From an uncultured Treponema sp. (GTDB taxonomy: Bacteria; Spirochaetota; Spirochaetia; Treponematales; Treponemataceae), in NCBI GenBank assembly GCA_947176045.1, contig CAMWPF010000096.1, positions 1-6,171 of the forward strand: a stretch of DNA of 6,171 nucleotides, read 5' to 3'. This document shows, one piece after another, positions 1 through 5,643 of this stretch; within the stretch, counting starts at the first letter, position 1, and every line of letters begins with the position of its first letter. The notes beneath the pieces were generated by a model, which saw only the letters and a program-made list of their open reading frames with translations, did not search any database and was not told the DNA's origin. Both the position numbers and the translations under genes were made by a program.

Positions 1-139
1 CGCGCTTCTTTCTTTCCGCCTCCTCGTCCTCTTTCTTCTTCTCCTCCGCGAACTCCTTCGACTTCGCGGCCGCATCTTCCTTGAGCCTCTTGTTTTCCGC
101 CTCAAGCTCTTCCAGACGCTTCTTTTCCTCATCCGTCAT
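1..139 (-). CDS. Nested in-frame scaffold protein (partial)
   Basis: Internal in-frame start in the protease gene: codon 165 is ATG, giving a protein that begins MTDEEKKRLEELEAEN and continues as a charged coiled coil to the window edge. A consensus ribosome binding site lies immediately upstream. In phage Mu the gene I protease likewise contains an in-frame nested scaffold gene (Z), and lambda C/Nu3 is arranged the same way. A free scaffold made in excess over the protease is therefore the expected biology. The coiled-coil character and start site are seen; separate expression is inferred. The C-terminus is outside the window. Confidence 0.6.
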   Translation of the reverse strand, partial: MTDEEKKRLEELEAENKRLKEDAAAKSKEFAEEKKKEDEEAERKKR

Positions 140-631
140 GGATTCCTCCTGAAATTCTATCTTGTCGCTGAAGCTCACCGCCTCAACGCGATCTCCGTCG
201 CAAAATGCGCTCTGCACCATGAGCTGCTCCAACCCCTGAATCTTCGGCGGCACGGCGCCGGTAACCGCCAGGCTGTGCAGGTACCGCTTTCCGTCGCTTG
301 CGCGCCGCGGAATTGTCACGCTCCAGCCTTCGTACGTTCCGCTGCCGTCACCCGCGTCATCAAACTGCCTGTCAAGCTCCGGGTGCAGGATGACGCGCCC
401 GACAAGCACCTTCTCTCCCGGATGCCCGGCGTCCGGGTAGATTCCGTCAACCGACAGCACGTCGCCGAACTTCGGGAAGTTGTCCCTGCGTGCGGCCTCA
501 TGTCCGATGCTGACCGGGCGCGGCGGGACGAACGTTTCCTGAATCTCCCGCAGATCCTGCTCCGTGATTGCAGCTCCGTCCGCGCCGAACGTCCCTGTCC
601 GGCACAGCTGCCATGTCCGTATCTTCTTCAT
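1..631 (-). CDS. Mu I-like prohead protease with C-terminal scaffold region (partial, runs off left edge)
   Basis: Likely prohead maturation protease of the Mu I type, which cleaves scaffold and head proteins during capsid assembly. 210 codons are present with no stop before the window edge. Seen: an SIGHEA motif with His44, then FGDV near residues 55-58; GWSVTIP with Ser104; and LAVTGAVPPKIQGL at residues 121-134, which resembles the 'LAxTxxPxIxGL' stretch of phage protease/I proteins. His44 and Ser104 are my candidates for the catalytic pair, by family analogy. From residue 165 the protein becomes a highly charged Glu/Lys/Ala-rich coiled coil, typical of a scaffold. The ATG at 631-629 overlaps the stop of the DUF4406 gene (ATGA). 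The nearest purine-rich sequence upstream is poor, so translation is probably coupled. The family assignment is good; the total length is unknown because the 3' end is missing. Confidence 0.85.
   Translation of the reverse strand, partial: MKKIRTWQLCRTGTFGADGAAITEQDLREIQETFVPPRPVSIGHEAARRDNFPKFGDVLSVDGIYPDAGHPGEKVLVGRVILHPELDRQFDDAGDGSGTYEGWSVTIPRRASDGKRYLHSLAVTGAVPPKIQGLEQLMVQSAFCDGDRVEAVSFSDKIEFQEESMTDEEKKRLEELEAENKRLKEDAAAKSKEFAEEKKKEDEEAERKKR
140..150 (-). promoter_or_regulatory. Consensus internal ribosome binding site for nested scaffold
   Basis: On the minus strand AGGAGG (150-145) is followed by the 5-base spacer AATCC and then ATG (139-137). It is the strongest Shine-Dalgarno I found in the window, clearly better than the one in front of the protease start itself. 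It lies inside the protease reading frame and decides the nested scaffold start. Confidence 0.7.
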
Positions 632-966
632 GGCTTTACCGTACCATGCTCCAGTCCGGCGCAGGCTGCGCCAGGGACGGCGTCCACGGACAGGAAGACC
701 TTCTGTCTCCGGAAGAACGCCCGGCGCATCTCCCTTCTTGCGCCGCGGCTTCCGCTCCATCCGGGCAGGAAGAGCGCCGCGTCGCAGACACGCTGCATCG
801 TGGCACTGACCTTCATGTAGTCGTGCCATGAGAATTCCGATCCGCCGTCAATCCACGCCGGATTCATGACGGAATGCCCCTTTGCCATCAACATGGCTTC
901 CGCCTTGTTGAATTTTTCCCGATAGTCCGGGTCGCCTGTGATTTTTCCTGCAATGTAGATTTTCAT
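628..966 (-). CDS. DUF4406 family protein (nucleoside 2-deoxyribosyltransferase-like fold)
   Basis: 112-residue protein starting MKIYIAGKITG. Seen: the N-terminal YIAGKITGDPDYREKFNKAE stretch (residues 4-23), GHSVMNPA at 30-37, CDAALFLPGWSGSRGARREM at 61-80, and a hydrophobic FLSVD strand near 91-95. These match DUF4406, a small family common in phages and related in fold to nucleoside 2-deoxyribosyltransferases. Glu79 lies where that superfamily has its active-site Glu, but activity on nucleotides or NAD is not shown here. I chose the ATG at 966 because family members begin at this M(K)IYIAG strand. A GTG at 1014 would add 16 residues that look like non-coding sequence. Only a weak AGGG stands directly before the ATG. 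The stop overlaps the protease start by 4 bases (ATGA). Its place between MuF and protease is an accessory (moron-like) slot, not a structural one. Confidence 0.85.
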   Translation of the reverse strand: MKIYIAGKITGDPDYREKFNKAEAMLMAKGHSVMNPAWIDGGSEFSWHDYMKVSATMQRVCDAALFLPGWSGSRGARREMRRAFFRRQKVFLSVDAVPGAACAGLEHGTVKP

Positions 967-991
967 GCCCTGATTGTAGCCATGGAGGCGA

Positions 992-1059
992 GGAATGCGG
1001 CTTTTCCTGTGCACTGGCGAAAATTCAAAAAGGGCCGGAATGCGCCTTTCCTGGCGAAA
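992..1059. repeat. Diverged short direct repeat upstream of DUF4406
   Basis: Plus-strand copy 1 (992-1022) reads GGAATGCGGCTTTTCCTG, then 6 extra bases, then TGGCGAAA. Copy 2 (1037-1059) reads GGAATGCGCCTTTCCTGG followed by CGAAA. They share both ends, differ by one or two bases in the middle, and copy 1 is 8 bases longer. The repeat lies in the leader of the DUF4406 gene. It may be a local duplication or a pair of binding sites; no function can be assigned. Confidence 0.45.
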
Positions 1060-1086
1060 CCGAGTAATATTGCGTCTGGAATTTGT

Positions 1087-1113
1087 TCACCGAAATCACC
1101 GATGTTTTCACCG
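1087..1113. repeat. Three TCACCG repeats in the intergenic leader
   Basis: TCACCG occurs at 1087-1092, 1096-1101 and 1108-1113, that is CGGTGA three times on the transcribed minus strand, with start-to-start spacings of 9 and 12 bases. The position upstream of DUF4406 fits a protein or RNA binding array, but six-base words recur by chance and the spacing is not regular. Confidence 0.3.
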
Positions 1114-1185
1114 CAAAAGCGCTGATGTTTTCTGGCGCCTTGGATTCACGCTTCGGGATGGAAATTCTGATTTTTAAGGAAAATG

Positions 1186-1208
1186 AAAAAGCCCCGGACA
1201 TCCGGGGC
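1186..1208 (-). terminator. Intrinsic (Rho-independent) terminator after the two-repeat protein gene
   Basis: On the minus strand GCCCCGG, a 4-base loop and CCGGGGC form a 7-bp all-G/C stem (1208-1191, closing an extra A-T pair if the loop is 2 bases). TTTTTC and further T's follow immediately (1190 downwards). It sits 47 bases past the TAA of the two-repeat gene. It acts on minus-strand transcripts only: on the plus strand no T-tract follows the stem. It would end, or attenuate, the packaging/portal/MuF transcript before DUF4406 and the protease. Confidence 0.85.
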
Positions 1209-1255
1209 GGAGAATCAGTAGTCAGCGTCAGGAATGCGCTCAAAGACGGCGTTCT

Positions 1256-1588
1256 TTATTTGACAACTTCAAAAAAAGTCGAACCATAAAGGTAGTCCTC
1301 GCCACTTTCATCTATGACCCGGAGCGACTTTCTTCCGGCTGGATCTGTATCGACAGAAAGCACTTCATAGACCTTTCCGACAATCAAATCTATGTTCGGC
1401 GATTTTACGCACCTGACCATCAGTTCGTCCCCCTTCTTTACAACGGCGAAGGATTCGGCAGAATAGCCGTTCTCCTTGCCCGAATCATCAACAATCCTGT
1501 AGATGTCTCCTTGTGATTCAAGCATGGACACTTTGTATTCTTTGCCAACTGTCAAATCAAATTCCTTGTCAATGCATTTTACAGTCAA
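1256..1588 (-). CDS. Small two-repeat (tandem SH3/beta-barrel-like) protein, unknown function
   Basis: 110 residues consisting of two diverged copies of one ~50-residue unit. Residues 3-20 (VKCIDKEFDLTVGKEYKV) align with 58-76 (VRCVKSPNIDLIVGKVYEV), and IVDDSG...SFAVV (32-50) aligns with VIDESG...FFEVV (91-109). The alternating beta pattern with VGKxYxV and D(D/E)SG turns suggests small SH3-like barrels; this is a fold guess. No signal peptide or membrane segment is visible. The start is TTG at 1588: it places the first repeat exactly like the second, overlaps the MuF stop by 4 bases (TTGA), and has AGAGG at 1601-1597 with an 8-base spacer. The gene is AT-rich compared with the head genes and is followed by a terminator. 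Its overlap with the MuF tail allows an immunity or chaperone partner role, but nothing in the sequence proves one. Confidence 0.75.
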   Translation of the reverse strand: MTVKCIDKEFDLTVGKEYKVSMLESQGDIYRIVDDSGKENGYSAESFAVVKKGDELMVRCVKSPNIDLIVGKVYEVLSVDTDPAGRKSLRVIDESGEDYLYGSTFFEVVK

Positions 1589-2859
1589 TCGATCTTCCTC
1601 TTGAATTTGAATTCAACCTTGCCAATATTTTTGCATTGGTACCAATGAACTTCTGCCTTCATTTCCTGCTTGGTGTCGCCGTTGTAAAGGATCGCCGTGC
1701 CCCTGACTTTATACCAATCCTTTTCAGATGTCAACGTCCCGTCCTGCATCGGATACTGCTGCACAAGCCGGCTTCTGTCCCGAATTCCTTTGCCTTCCGC
1801 GATGACCTTCACACCCGTCACCTCGGTTCCTTCCTTAATGTACCATGGAGACTCCTCATCCGGCATCCTCACGTCCTTGTTGATGTCCACATGGAACCGC
1901 CGTGCCATCGCGCCAACCGACCGCCCTGTCGTCCAGTTCCGCTCCAACATCTTCCGTACGGCGTCTATCTCTCCCTGCACCCCGTACTCCTTCGCGCGCC
2001 GCACCTGCGACTCAAGCTCCTCCCACCAGCTGCTGCCGTCAAGCGGATATGCTCCGAAGCCTTCCATCGCCGGATCTGCGGCGGACGGCTTCCGCCATCC
2101 TTCCGGCAGCTCCGCAGGATCGTAGATGCCGCGGATGGTCGAGCGGCAGTTGAGGTGCAGCGGCGGCCAGTGCCCCTGCCAGAATGGATCGCCATACGGA
2201 AGTACGACGGGCTTTTCCGCGAACGGGCGGCAGATGTCGCTTGTTCGTGCGTCATCGATGGCGACCAGCTCCAGCGCGAGCGGCGGATCCTTTTCGAATC
2301 CCATCGCCCGCCCCGCGTTGTAGGCGGTCTGCGCATTGGTGCGGTAGACTGTCTCCCAGTACCATCCCGAGGACGGCCCCATGCCCACCTTGTCAAGCAG
2401 TTCGTCCTTCGTCATCCGCAGGAACTGCTTCAGCCCCCCGCCGTCTTCCACCGCCCGGACAAGTTCGCCGTTGATGCGCCGCAGAAGGTCGCCGTCCGCG
2501 ATGCGGCTGGCCGTGAACGCGCGGAACCGGAGCTTCGCGCTCAGCCTGTCGTAGTCGATCTTCGACAGGACGCTCCGCTTCCTCAAGTATTCCACAGCCT
2601 CCGCATAGGGCAGGTTCTCGATGTCCTCCGCAGCAGGAGCCTCCGCAAACTCTTCGTGCCGCACCGCATGGTCAAGCCCCATCAGCGCGCACCGTGTGAA
2701 GTACTGCGCCGCCTGCGAGACCGCCGTCCAATCGGCGGCCAGCGCCTTCTGCGTCCTCAGCAGGTCATGATTCCGTTCCGCGGCGGCGATGTAGTCTTTG
2801 AGCCTGTTTGCAGCACTTTCGGAGATCATGAGCCATGCCGCGGCGGAAAGGCGGTTCAT
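1585..2859 (-). CDS. Mu F/gp30-like (MuF) minor head protein with unassigned C-terminal domain
   Basis: Minor head protein of the Mu F / SPP1 gp7 type, a few copies of which sit with the portal inside the procapsid. Taken from the ATG at 2859 it has 424 residues. The helical N-terminal part (about 1-160) is followed by the MuF core: YRTNAQTAYNAGRAMGF (172-188), AIDDARTSDICRPF (200-213, Cys210) and WPPLHLNCRSTI (231-242, His235, Cys238). These are the family's arginine-rich and H-x-x-N-C signatures. Residues ~260-424 lie beyond the core and end in a beta-rich Lys-rich stretch (VHWYQCKNIGKVEFKFKRK). I cannot assign it; MuF proteins often carry variable C-terminal effector domains. The last 50-60 codons are much richer in AT. 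The start is uncertain: neither ATG 2859 nor ATG 2829 has a Shine-Dalgarno. The frame stays open upstream through the end of the portal gene, so coupling or frameshifting may supply translation. Confidence 0.9.
   Translation of the reverse strand: MNRLSAAAWLMISESAANRLKDYIAAAERNHDLLRTQKALAADWTAVSQAAQYFTRCALMGLDHAVRHEEFAEAPAAEDIENLPYAEAVEYLRKRSVLSKIDYDRLSAKLRFRAFTASRIADGDLLRRINGELVRAVEDGGGLKQFLRMTKDELLDKVGMGPSSGWYWETVYRTNAQTAYNAGRAMGFEKDPPLALELVAIDDARTSDICRPFAEKPVVLPYGDPFWQGHWPPLHLNCRSTIRGIYDPAELPEGWRKPSAADPAMEGFGAYPLDGSSWWEELESQVRRAKEYGVQGEIDAVRKMLERNWTTGRSVGAMARRFHVDINKDVRMPDEESPWYIKEGTEVTGVKVIAEGKGIRDRSRLVQQYPMQDGTLTSEKDWYKVRGTAILYNGDTKQEMKAEVHWYQCKNIGKVEFKFKRKID
1597..1601 (-). promoter_or_regulatory. 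Ribosome binding site supporting the TTG start
   Basis: AGAGG on the minus strand, 8 bases before TTG (1588-1586) and inside the end of the MuF gene. It decides the non-ATG start of the two-repeat protein, as no in-frame ATG exists until codon 22 or later. Confidence 0.6.
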
Positions 2860-2888
2860 CCGGCGGGCGAACGACTCTTCGGCGGGCG

Positions 2889-4079
2889 CTATTTCTTGAA
2901 AAAAAAATCGTCCCGCGCGTCGTCGCTGAATCCGAATCCCTGCTGCGGCTTCACGAACGCGTCCTTCCCGTCGGAAGGCTTTGGCAGATGTATCTTCTTG
3001 TACAGCGCCGACAGGCTCACCGGGATGCCGCGGTCGACGGCGTCCCTGATGACATCCCATCCCGCAAAGTCGGAACTGTCGATGTCATAGGATGGCGGCG
3101 TCTCCCCGGGGAAGTTGAGCGCGGTGAACGCGTCCACAAGCTGCTGGTCGGACTGCTGCAGGGCGTAGGCATCCCCCCTGATGATCTCATTGTATGTCTG
3201 CGTGTGCGTGTCGCTCTGCGCGCGGGTGCCGTACTGCGCTTCATTGGTGGAGAGCGACTGCGCCGTCAGCGCGTATGCGATTTCTGTATTGCAGCACTCG
3301 ACGATTGTGTTGAAGTCGTTGATTTGCGAAGACACGACCTGCACTTCGCGCACGTTGCCGAGCGCGCCAGAACTTCCCGACTCCCAGCCGCGCAGCGCGG
3401 CGGTCAGGCTCTGCGCCGTCTTCGTCGCCTCCGCCTCGGTGCGCGCGTCAAAGATGGCGAGGATTGACGGCGCGCCAACGATCTCCGCCGCCTGCGCCCA
3501 GAAGCGCACGCCCAGCCGCTTGAACTTCCAGAACACATAGGCGGCGCGGAGCGTAGGGCGCCCCCACCGCGACAGCTCCCCGTCATCGTTGCGGTGGACG
3601 ATGAATTTCAGCTTGTCGTCCAGCGGGATGTTCTGCGACGTGATGACAGGCGTCCCGAACGCAAGGCTTTCGTCATACGGAAACGACAGTGCCGTCCGCG
3701 GGATCGGTACAAAGCCGTAGGGAATATAGAATCCTCCGGAGAATTTCCAGAGGATCTCGCACGCGGCGATTCCGAACGGAACGGCGTTCAGCAGGATGTT
3801 GTTCAACTTGTAGAACGTGTTGAATGGAAGCAGCCTGTCGCAGGCCTTGTCAAGCCGGCTGTTCCCGCTGGGCGTGAGCGTGCCGTACATCTGAAGGACC
3901 TTCGTCTTCCTGTCCTGTATCAGAGATTCGATCCTGCCGTCGTCGCGCATCCGCTCGAAAACGCTCTCGCGCTCGTCCACCGAAGACAGCCATGCGTCCG
4001 TGTCATTAACAAGCCCCGCTATCGAGCGGAACATATTGAGGTTTATGATCTGTGAAGTTGCTGATTTTGTCCGTGCCAT
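2889..4079 (-). CDS. Portal protein, Mu gp29-like (DUF935)
   Basis: 396-residue portal subunit of the DUF935 family, which forms the dodecameric ring at the capsid vertex through which DNA is packaged. Seen: LNNILLNAVPFGIAACEILW (92-111), FVHRNDDG-type turn near 160-167, and SRWGRPTLRAAYVFWKFKR (170-188) followed by WAQAAEIVGAPSILAIFD (194-211). That run is the family's best-conserved stretch. The long helical part at 255-325 contains QSLSTNEAQYGTRAQSDTH. The start is ATG 4079 (MARTKSATSQ): an AGGACGG lies 9 bases upstream, while ATG 4034 (MFRSIAG) has none. That start and its binding site are inside a perfect 20-bp hairpin, so expression is probably restrained or switched. The gene lies 61 bases after the terminase stop and 29 bases before the first MuF ATG. 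The tail DDFFFKK is encoded by the T9 run. Confidence 0.93.
   Translation of the reverse strand: MARTKSATSQIINLNMFRSIAGLVNDTDAWLSSVDERESVFERMRDDGRIESLIQDRKTKVLQMYGTLTPSGNSRLDKACDRLLPFNTFYKLNNILLNAVPFGIAACEILWKFSGGFYIPYGFVPIPRTALSFPYDESLAFGTPVITSQNIPLDDKLKFIVHRNDDGELSRWGRPTLRAAYVFWKFKRLGVRFWAQAAEIVGAPSILAIFDARTEAEATKTAQSLTAALRGWESGSSGALGNVREVQVVSSQINDFNTIVECCNTEIAYALTAQSLSTNEAQYGTRAQSDTHTQTYNEIIRGDAYALQQSDQQLVDAFTALNFPGETPPSYDIDSSDFAGWDVIRDAVDRGIPVSLSALYKKIHLPKPSDGKDAFVKPQQGFGFSDDARDDFFFKK
2899..2907 (-). other. T9 slippery run at the end of the portal gene
   Basis: Nine consecutive T's on the coding strand, read GAT TTT TTT TTC in the portal frame, two codons before the portal TAG (2891-2889). 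The run contains the heptamer T TTT TTT in the correct phase for -1 slippage, and it is long enough for RNA polymerase slippage. A -1 shift, or one added T, continues directly into the MuF frame (then CAA GAA ATA...) without a stop. Confidence 0.5.
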
Positions 4080-4116
4080 GTGATACCGTCCTATGCAGGA
4101 CGGTATCACATGGCAC
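4073..4116 (-). promoter_or_regulatory. Perfect 20-bp inverted repeat sequestering the portal gene's RBS and start
   Basis: Arms 4073-4092 and 4097-4116 are exact reverse complements around a 4-base loop (ATGC on plus, GCAT on minus). In the minus-strand transcript the 3' arm contains the AGGACGG ribosome binding site and the portal ATG (4079-4077). The 5' arm therefore pairs with both. There is no T-tract after it (GGACAAAATC), so it is not an intrinsic terminator. A translational switch, an RNase III cleavage site, or a palindromic protein site in DNA all fit. The arm starts 24 bases after the terminase stop codon. Confidence 0.8.
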
Positions 4117-4140
4117 AGGTCTTTCTGCCTTTCCAGTAGG

Positions 4141-5643
4141 CTAAAGCCATGGGAAGCGCCTTTCCGCTTCCGCCAGCTTCTCCGCGGCCATAAAGACCGG
4201 CGGCGGGTCGACCGCGCAGGACTTCCATGCACAGACGGCAAGGAATGCTGCCGCAGCAGCGTCCCCGTGCCTGCTGCCTTTCATGCCTCGGTCGGCGAGC
4301 TTCACGGCGGGAATGGTCGGAATGCCGTTCTTGAGCGTTACGATTGCAAAGTCCGCCTTGATCACGTCGTCGTCAGGAACGGTGAAGTCTCCGCTCTCCA
4401 TGAGCGACTTCGTGGCCGGAATGAATTCCGCATACCATGCGCCCGTCTCCTGCACCCCGACTATCGCGCCCGGATGCCTGAGCTCCATTGTCTCCGCAAG
4501 CTGCATTCCGATTCCGCGCTTGTCATAGCATCCGCCGCCAAACGTTCCGAGCGCCTTCAGATAGTCTGTGACAAGGATTGAAAGCTGCTCCTGGCATCCG
4601 AACGGACAGTTCCTGACCTCGACGACAAGCCTCGCTGCAAGCGACGTCCTTGACACTTCCTCACAGAACCAGAAGAGCGAGAGGTCTCCATACCGTCCTA
4701 TGTCCGCTCCGAAGTACACCTTGCCTTCAAGGATTCCGAGCGGGGGACGTATGTCCTGATTGAAAAAGCGCTCAATTTCGCGGGCTTTCCGCCGCTCGCT
4801 TCTGTGGAGGAAGTCGTCGGAGCATTCGAGCCGCCGGATCGGAACTTCGCAGTCCTCCGTACACAAGTCAAGCAGCCCGCGCCCGAAATAGCGGCTTCCT
4901 GAGGCTCGCGGAACCACGTCAAGCTCCTCGTCAGGATTGTCACGGTAGATCCTGTACATCCGGCGGACGAATTCCTGCTCCGCCTCCGCGCTCCATTCCT
5001 TTTTCTGCGTAAGGCAGATCCGCCGGTACAGCCCCTGCGAGACCGACTCACGGAACGTAATCCTATGGAGGCTCCACTCGGTCTCCTTGCCCGCACGGAT
5101 GTCCTTGACCAGCCGGCAGAACGGGTTGTCCTCGCCGTTGTGCGTAGAGATCACCCGTATGCGTCCGCCCCAGATAGTCAGAGCCTTCGCCGCCTGCAAT
5201 ACGCTCTCTAGATCGTCAAAGAATGCCGCTTCGTCAATGACGACGTTCCCCTGCTTTGAGCGCAGCGAGCGCGGCACGCCCGGAAGCCCTGTGATTTCAG
5301 CGCCGGAGGCGAACACGATCCTGTAGGTCGTGATGCTCTTGTCCGGGTCGTCCAGCAGGGCTTCCTCTTCAATTATGTCGCTTGCTGCATAGCCCAGCTT
5401 CCGTGCCCATTCGCCCGCATCCTCGATATACTGGCGGCAGTTGTCCTTGTTGAAGCTCATGTAGTATGTGTTGCTCCAGCCGTGCGTTGGAGCCGCGTCC
5501 AGCACGGAGTCGATCGCATCAGTCCATGAGATGCCGCACCGGCGGCTCTTCTCTATGACTTTAAGTCCGCTTCTGTCCTCAAGCCATTCCTTCTGGTACG
5601 GCAGGAAGAGTTCGAGCGGATCACCGCTCGCTGTCGCCATCAT
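4141..5643 (-). CDS. Terminase large subunit, Mu gp28-like
   Basis: 500-residue DNA packaging motor: an N-terminal ATPase that drives DNA into the procapsid, and a C-terminal RNase H-like nuclease that cuts it. Seen: the phage-type Walker A EKSRRCGISW (31-40), Walker B NVVIDEAAFF (133-142), coupling motif VISTHNG (164-170), and nuclease motifs FGADIGRYGD (311-320, Asp314), CYDKRGIG (372-379, Asp374) and RHGDAAAAAF (458-467, Asp461). All key residues are present and the length is normal for gp28-type terminases, so it looks functional. Two adjacent ATG codons (5643 and 5640) can start it; GAAGG is 6 or 9 bases upstream. The first 23 bases overlap the end of the gp27-like gene, indicating coupled translation. 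A hairpin separates it from the portal gene. Confidence 0.95.
   Translation of the reverse strand: MMATASGDPLELFLPYQKEWLEDRSGLKVIEKSRRCGISWTDAIDSVLDAAPTHGWSNTYYMSFNKDNCRQYIEDAGEWARKLGYAASDIIEEEALLDDPDKSITTYRIVFASGAEITGLPGVPRSLRSKQGNVVIDEAAFFDDLESVLQAAKALTIWGGRIRVISTHNGEDNPFCRLVKDIRAGKETEWSLHRITFRESVSQGLYRRICLTQKKEWSAEAEQEFVRRMYRIYRDNPDEELDVVPRASGSRYFGRGLLDLCTEDCEVPIRRLECSDDFLHRSERRKAREIERFFNQDIRPPLGILEGKVYFGADIGRYGDLSLFWFCEEVSRTSLAARLVVEVRNCPFGCQEQLSILVTDYLKALGTFGGGCYDKRGIGMQLAETMELRHPGAIVGVQETGAWYAEFIPATKSLMESGDFTVPDDDVIKADFAIVTLKNGIPTIPAVKLADRGMKGSRHGDAAAAAFLAVCAWKSCAVDPPPVFMAAEKLAEAERRFPWL

Larger units (their letters stand above)
967..1255. other. Gene-poor intergenic stretch between the two-repeat protein and DUF4406
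   Basis: 289 bases without a convincing gene. It holds the intrinsic terminator at 1186-1208, three TCACCG repeats at 1087-1113 (CGGTGA on the coding strand), and a diverged direct repeat at 992-1059. GC is lower than in neighbouring structural genes (about 47% in the line 1081-1140 by hand count). I looked for a minus-strand promoter for the DUF4406-protease pair. I saw AT-rich words such as CAATAT near 1071-1066 but no matching -35, so I do not claim one. Short open frames here cross the terminator hairpin and have no recognisable protein character. Confidence 0.6.

Noticed and set aside
1021..1056. Second terminator-like sequence (AAAGG ... CCTTTTT) on the minus strand
   Set aside because: Only a 5-bp stem with an 11-base loop and an interrupted T-tract; too weak to call.
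1025..1243. 72-codon minus-strand frame in the intergenic region
   Set aside because: It starts at TTG, crosses the intrinsic terminator hairpin, has no good ribosome binding site and no recognisable protein pattern.
1083..1289. 68-codon plus-strand frame overlapping the terminator
   Set aside because: It runs through the terminator and into the two-repeat gene on the opposite strand; no supporting signal.
2860..3060. Upstream extension of the MuF frame to 3060 as an independent start
   Set aside because: These codons overlap the conserved portal C-terminus in another frame, with Arg-rich low-quality protein. Only the short part after the T9 run could be translated, by frameshifting.
1513..3090. 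525-codon open frame on the plus strand
   Set aside because: It lies antisense to the well-supported MuF gene and part of the portal gene, has Pro/Arg/His-rich composition without domain character, and arises from few stop codons in GC-rich DNA.
4073..4116. Hairpin as an intrinsic terminator
   Set aside because: No T-tract follows the stem on either strand.
4080..4241. Upstream extension of the portal gene to an alternative start at 4241
   Set aside because: The extra 54 residues lie in the terminase gene's end and the hairpin, are Arg/Ser-rich noise, and the ATG at 4079 has the ribosome binding site.
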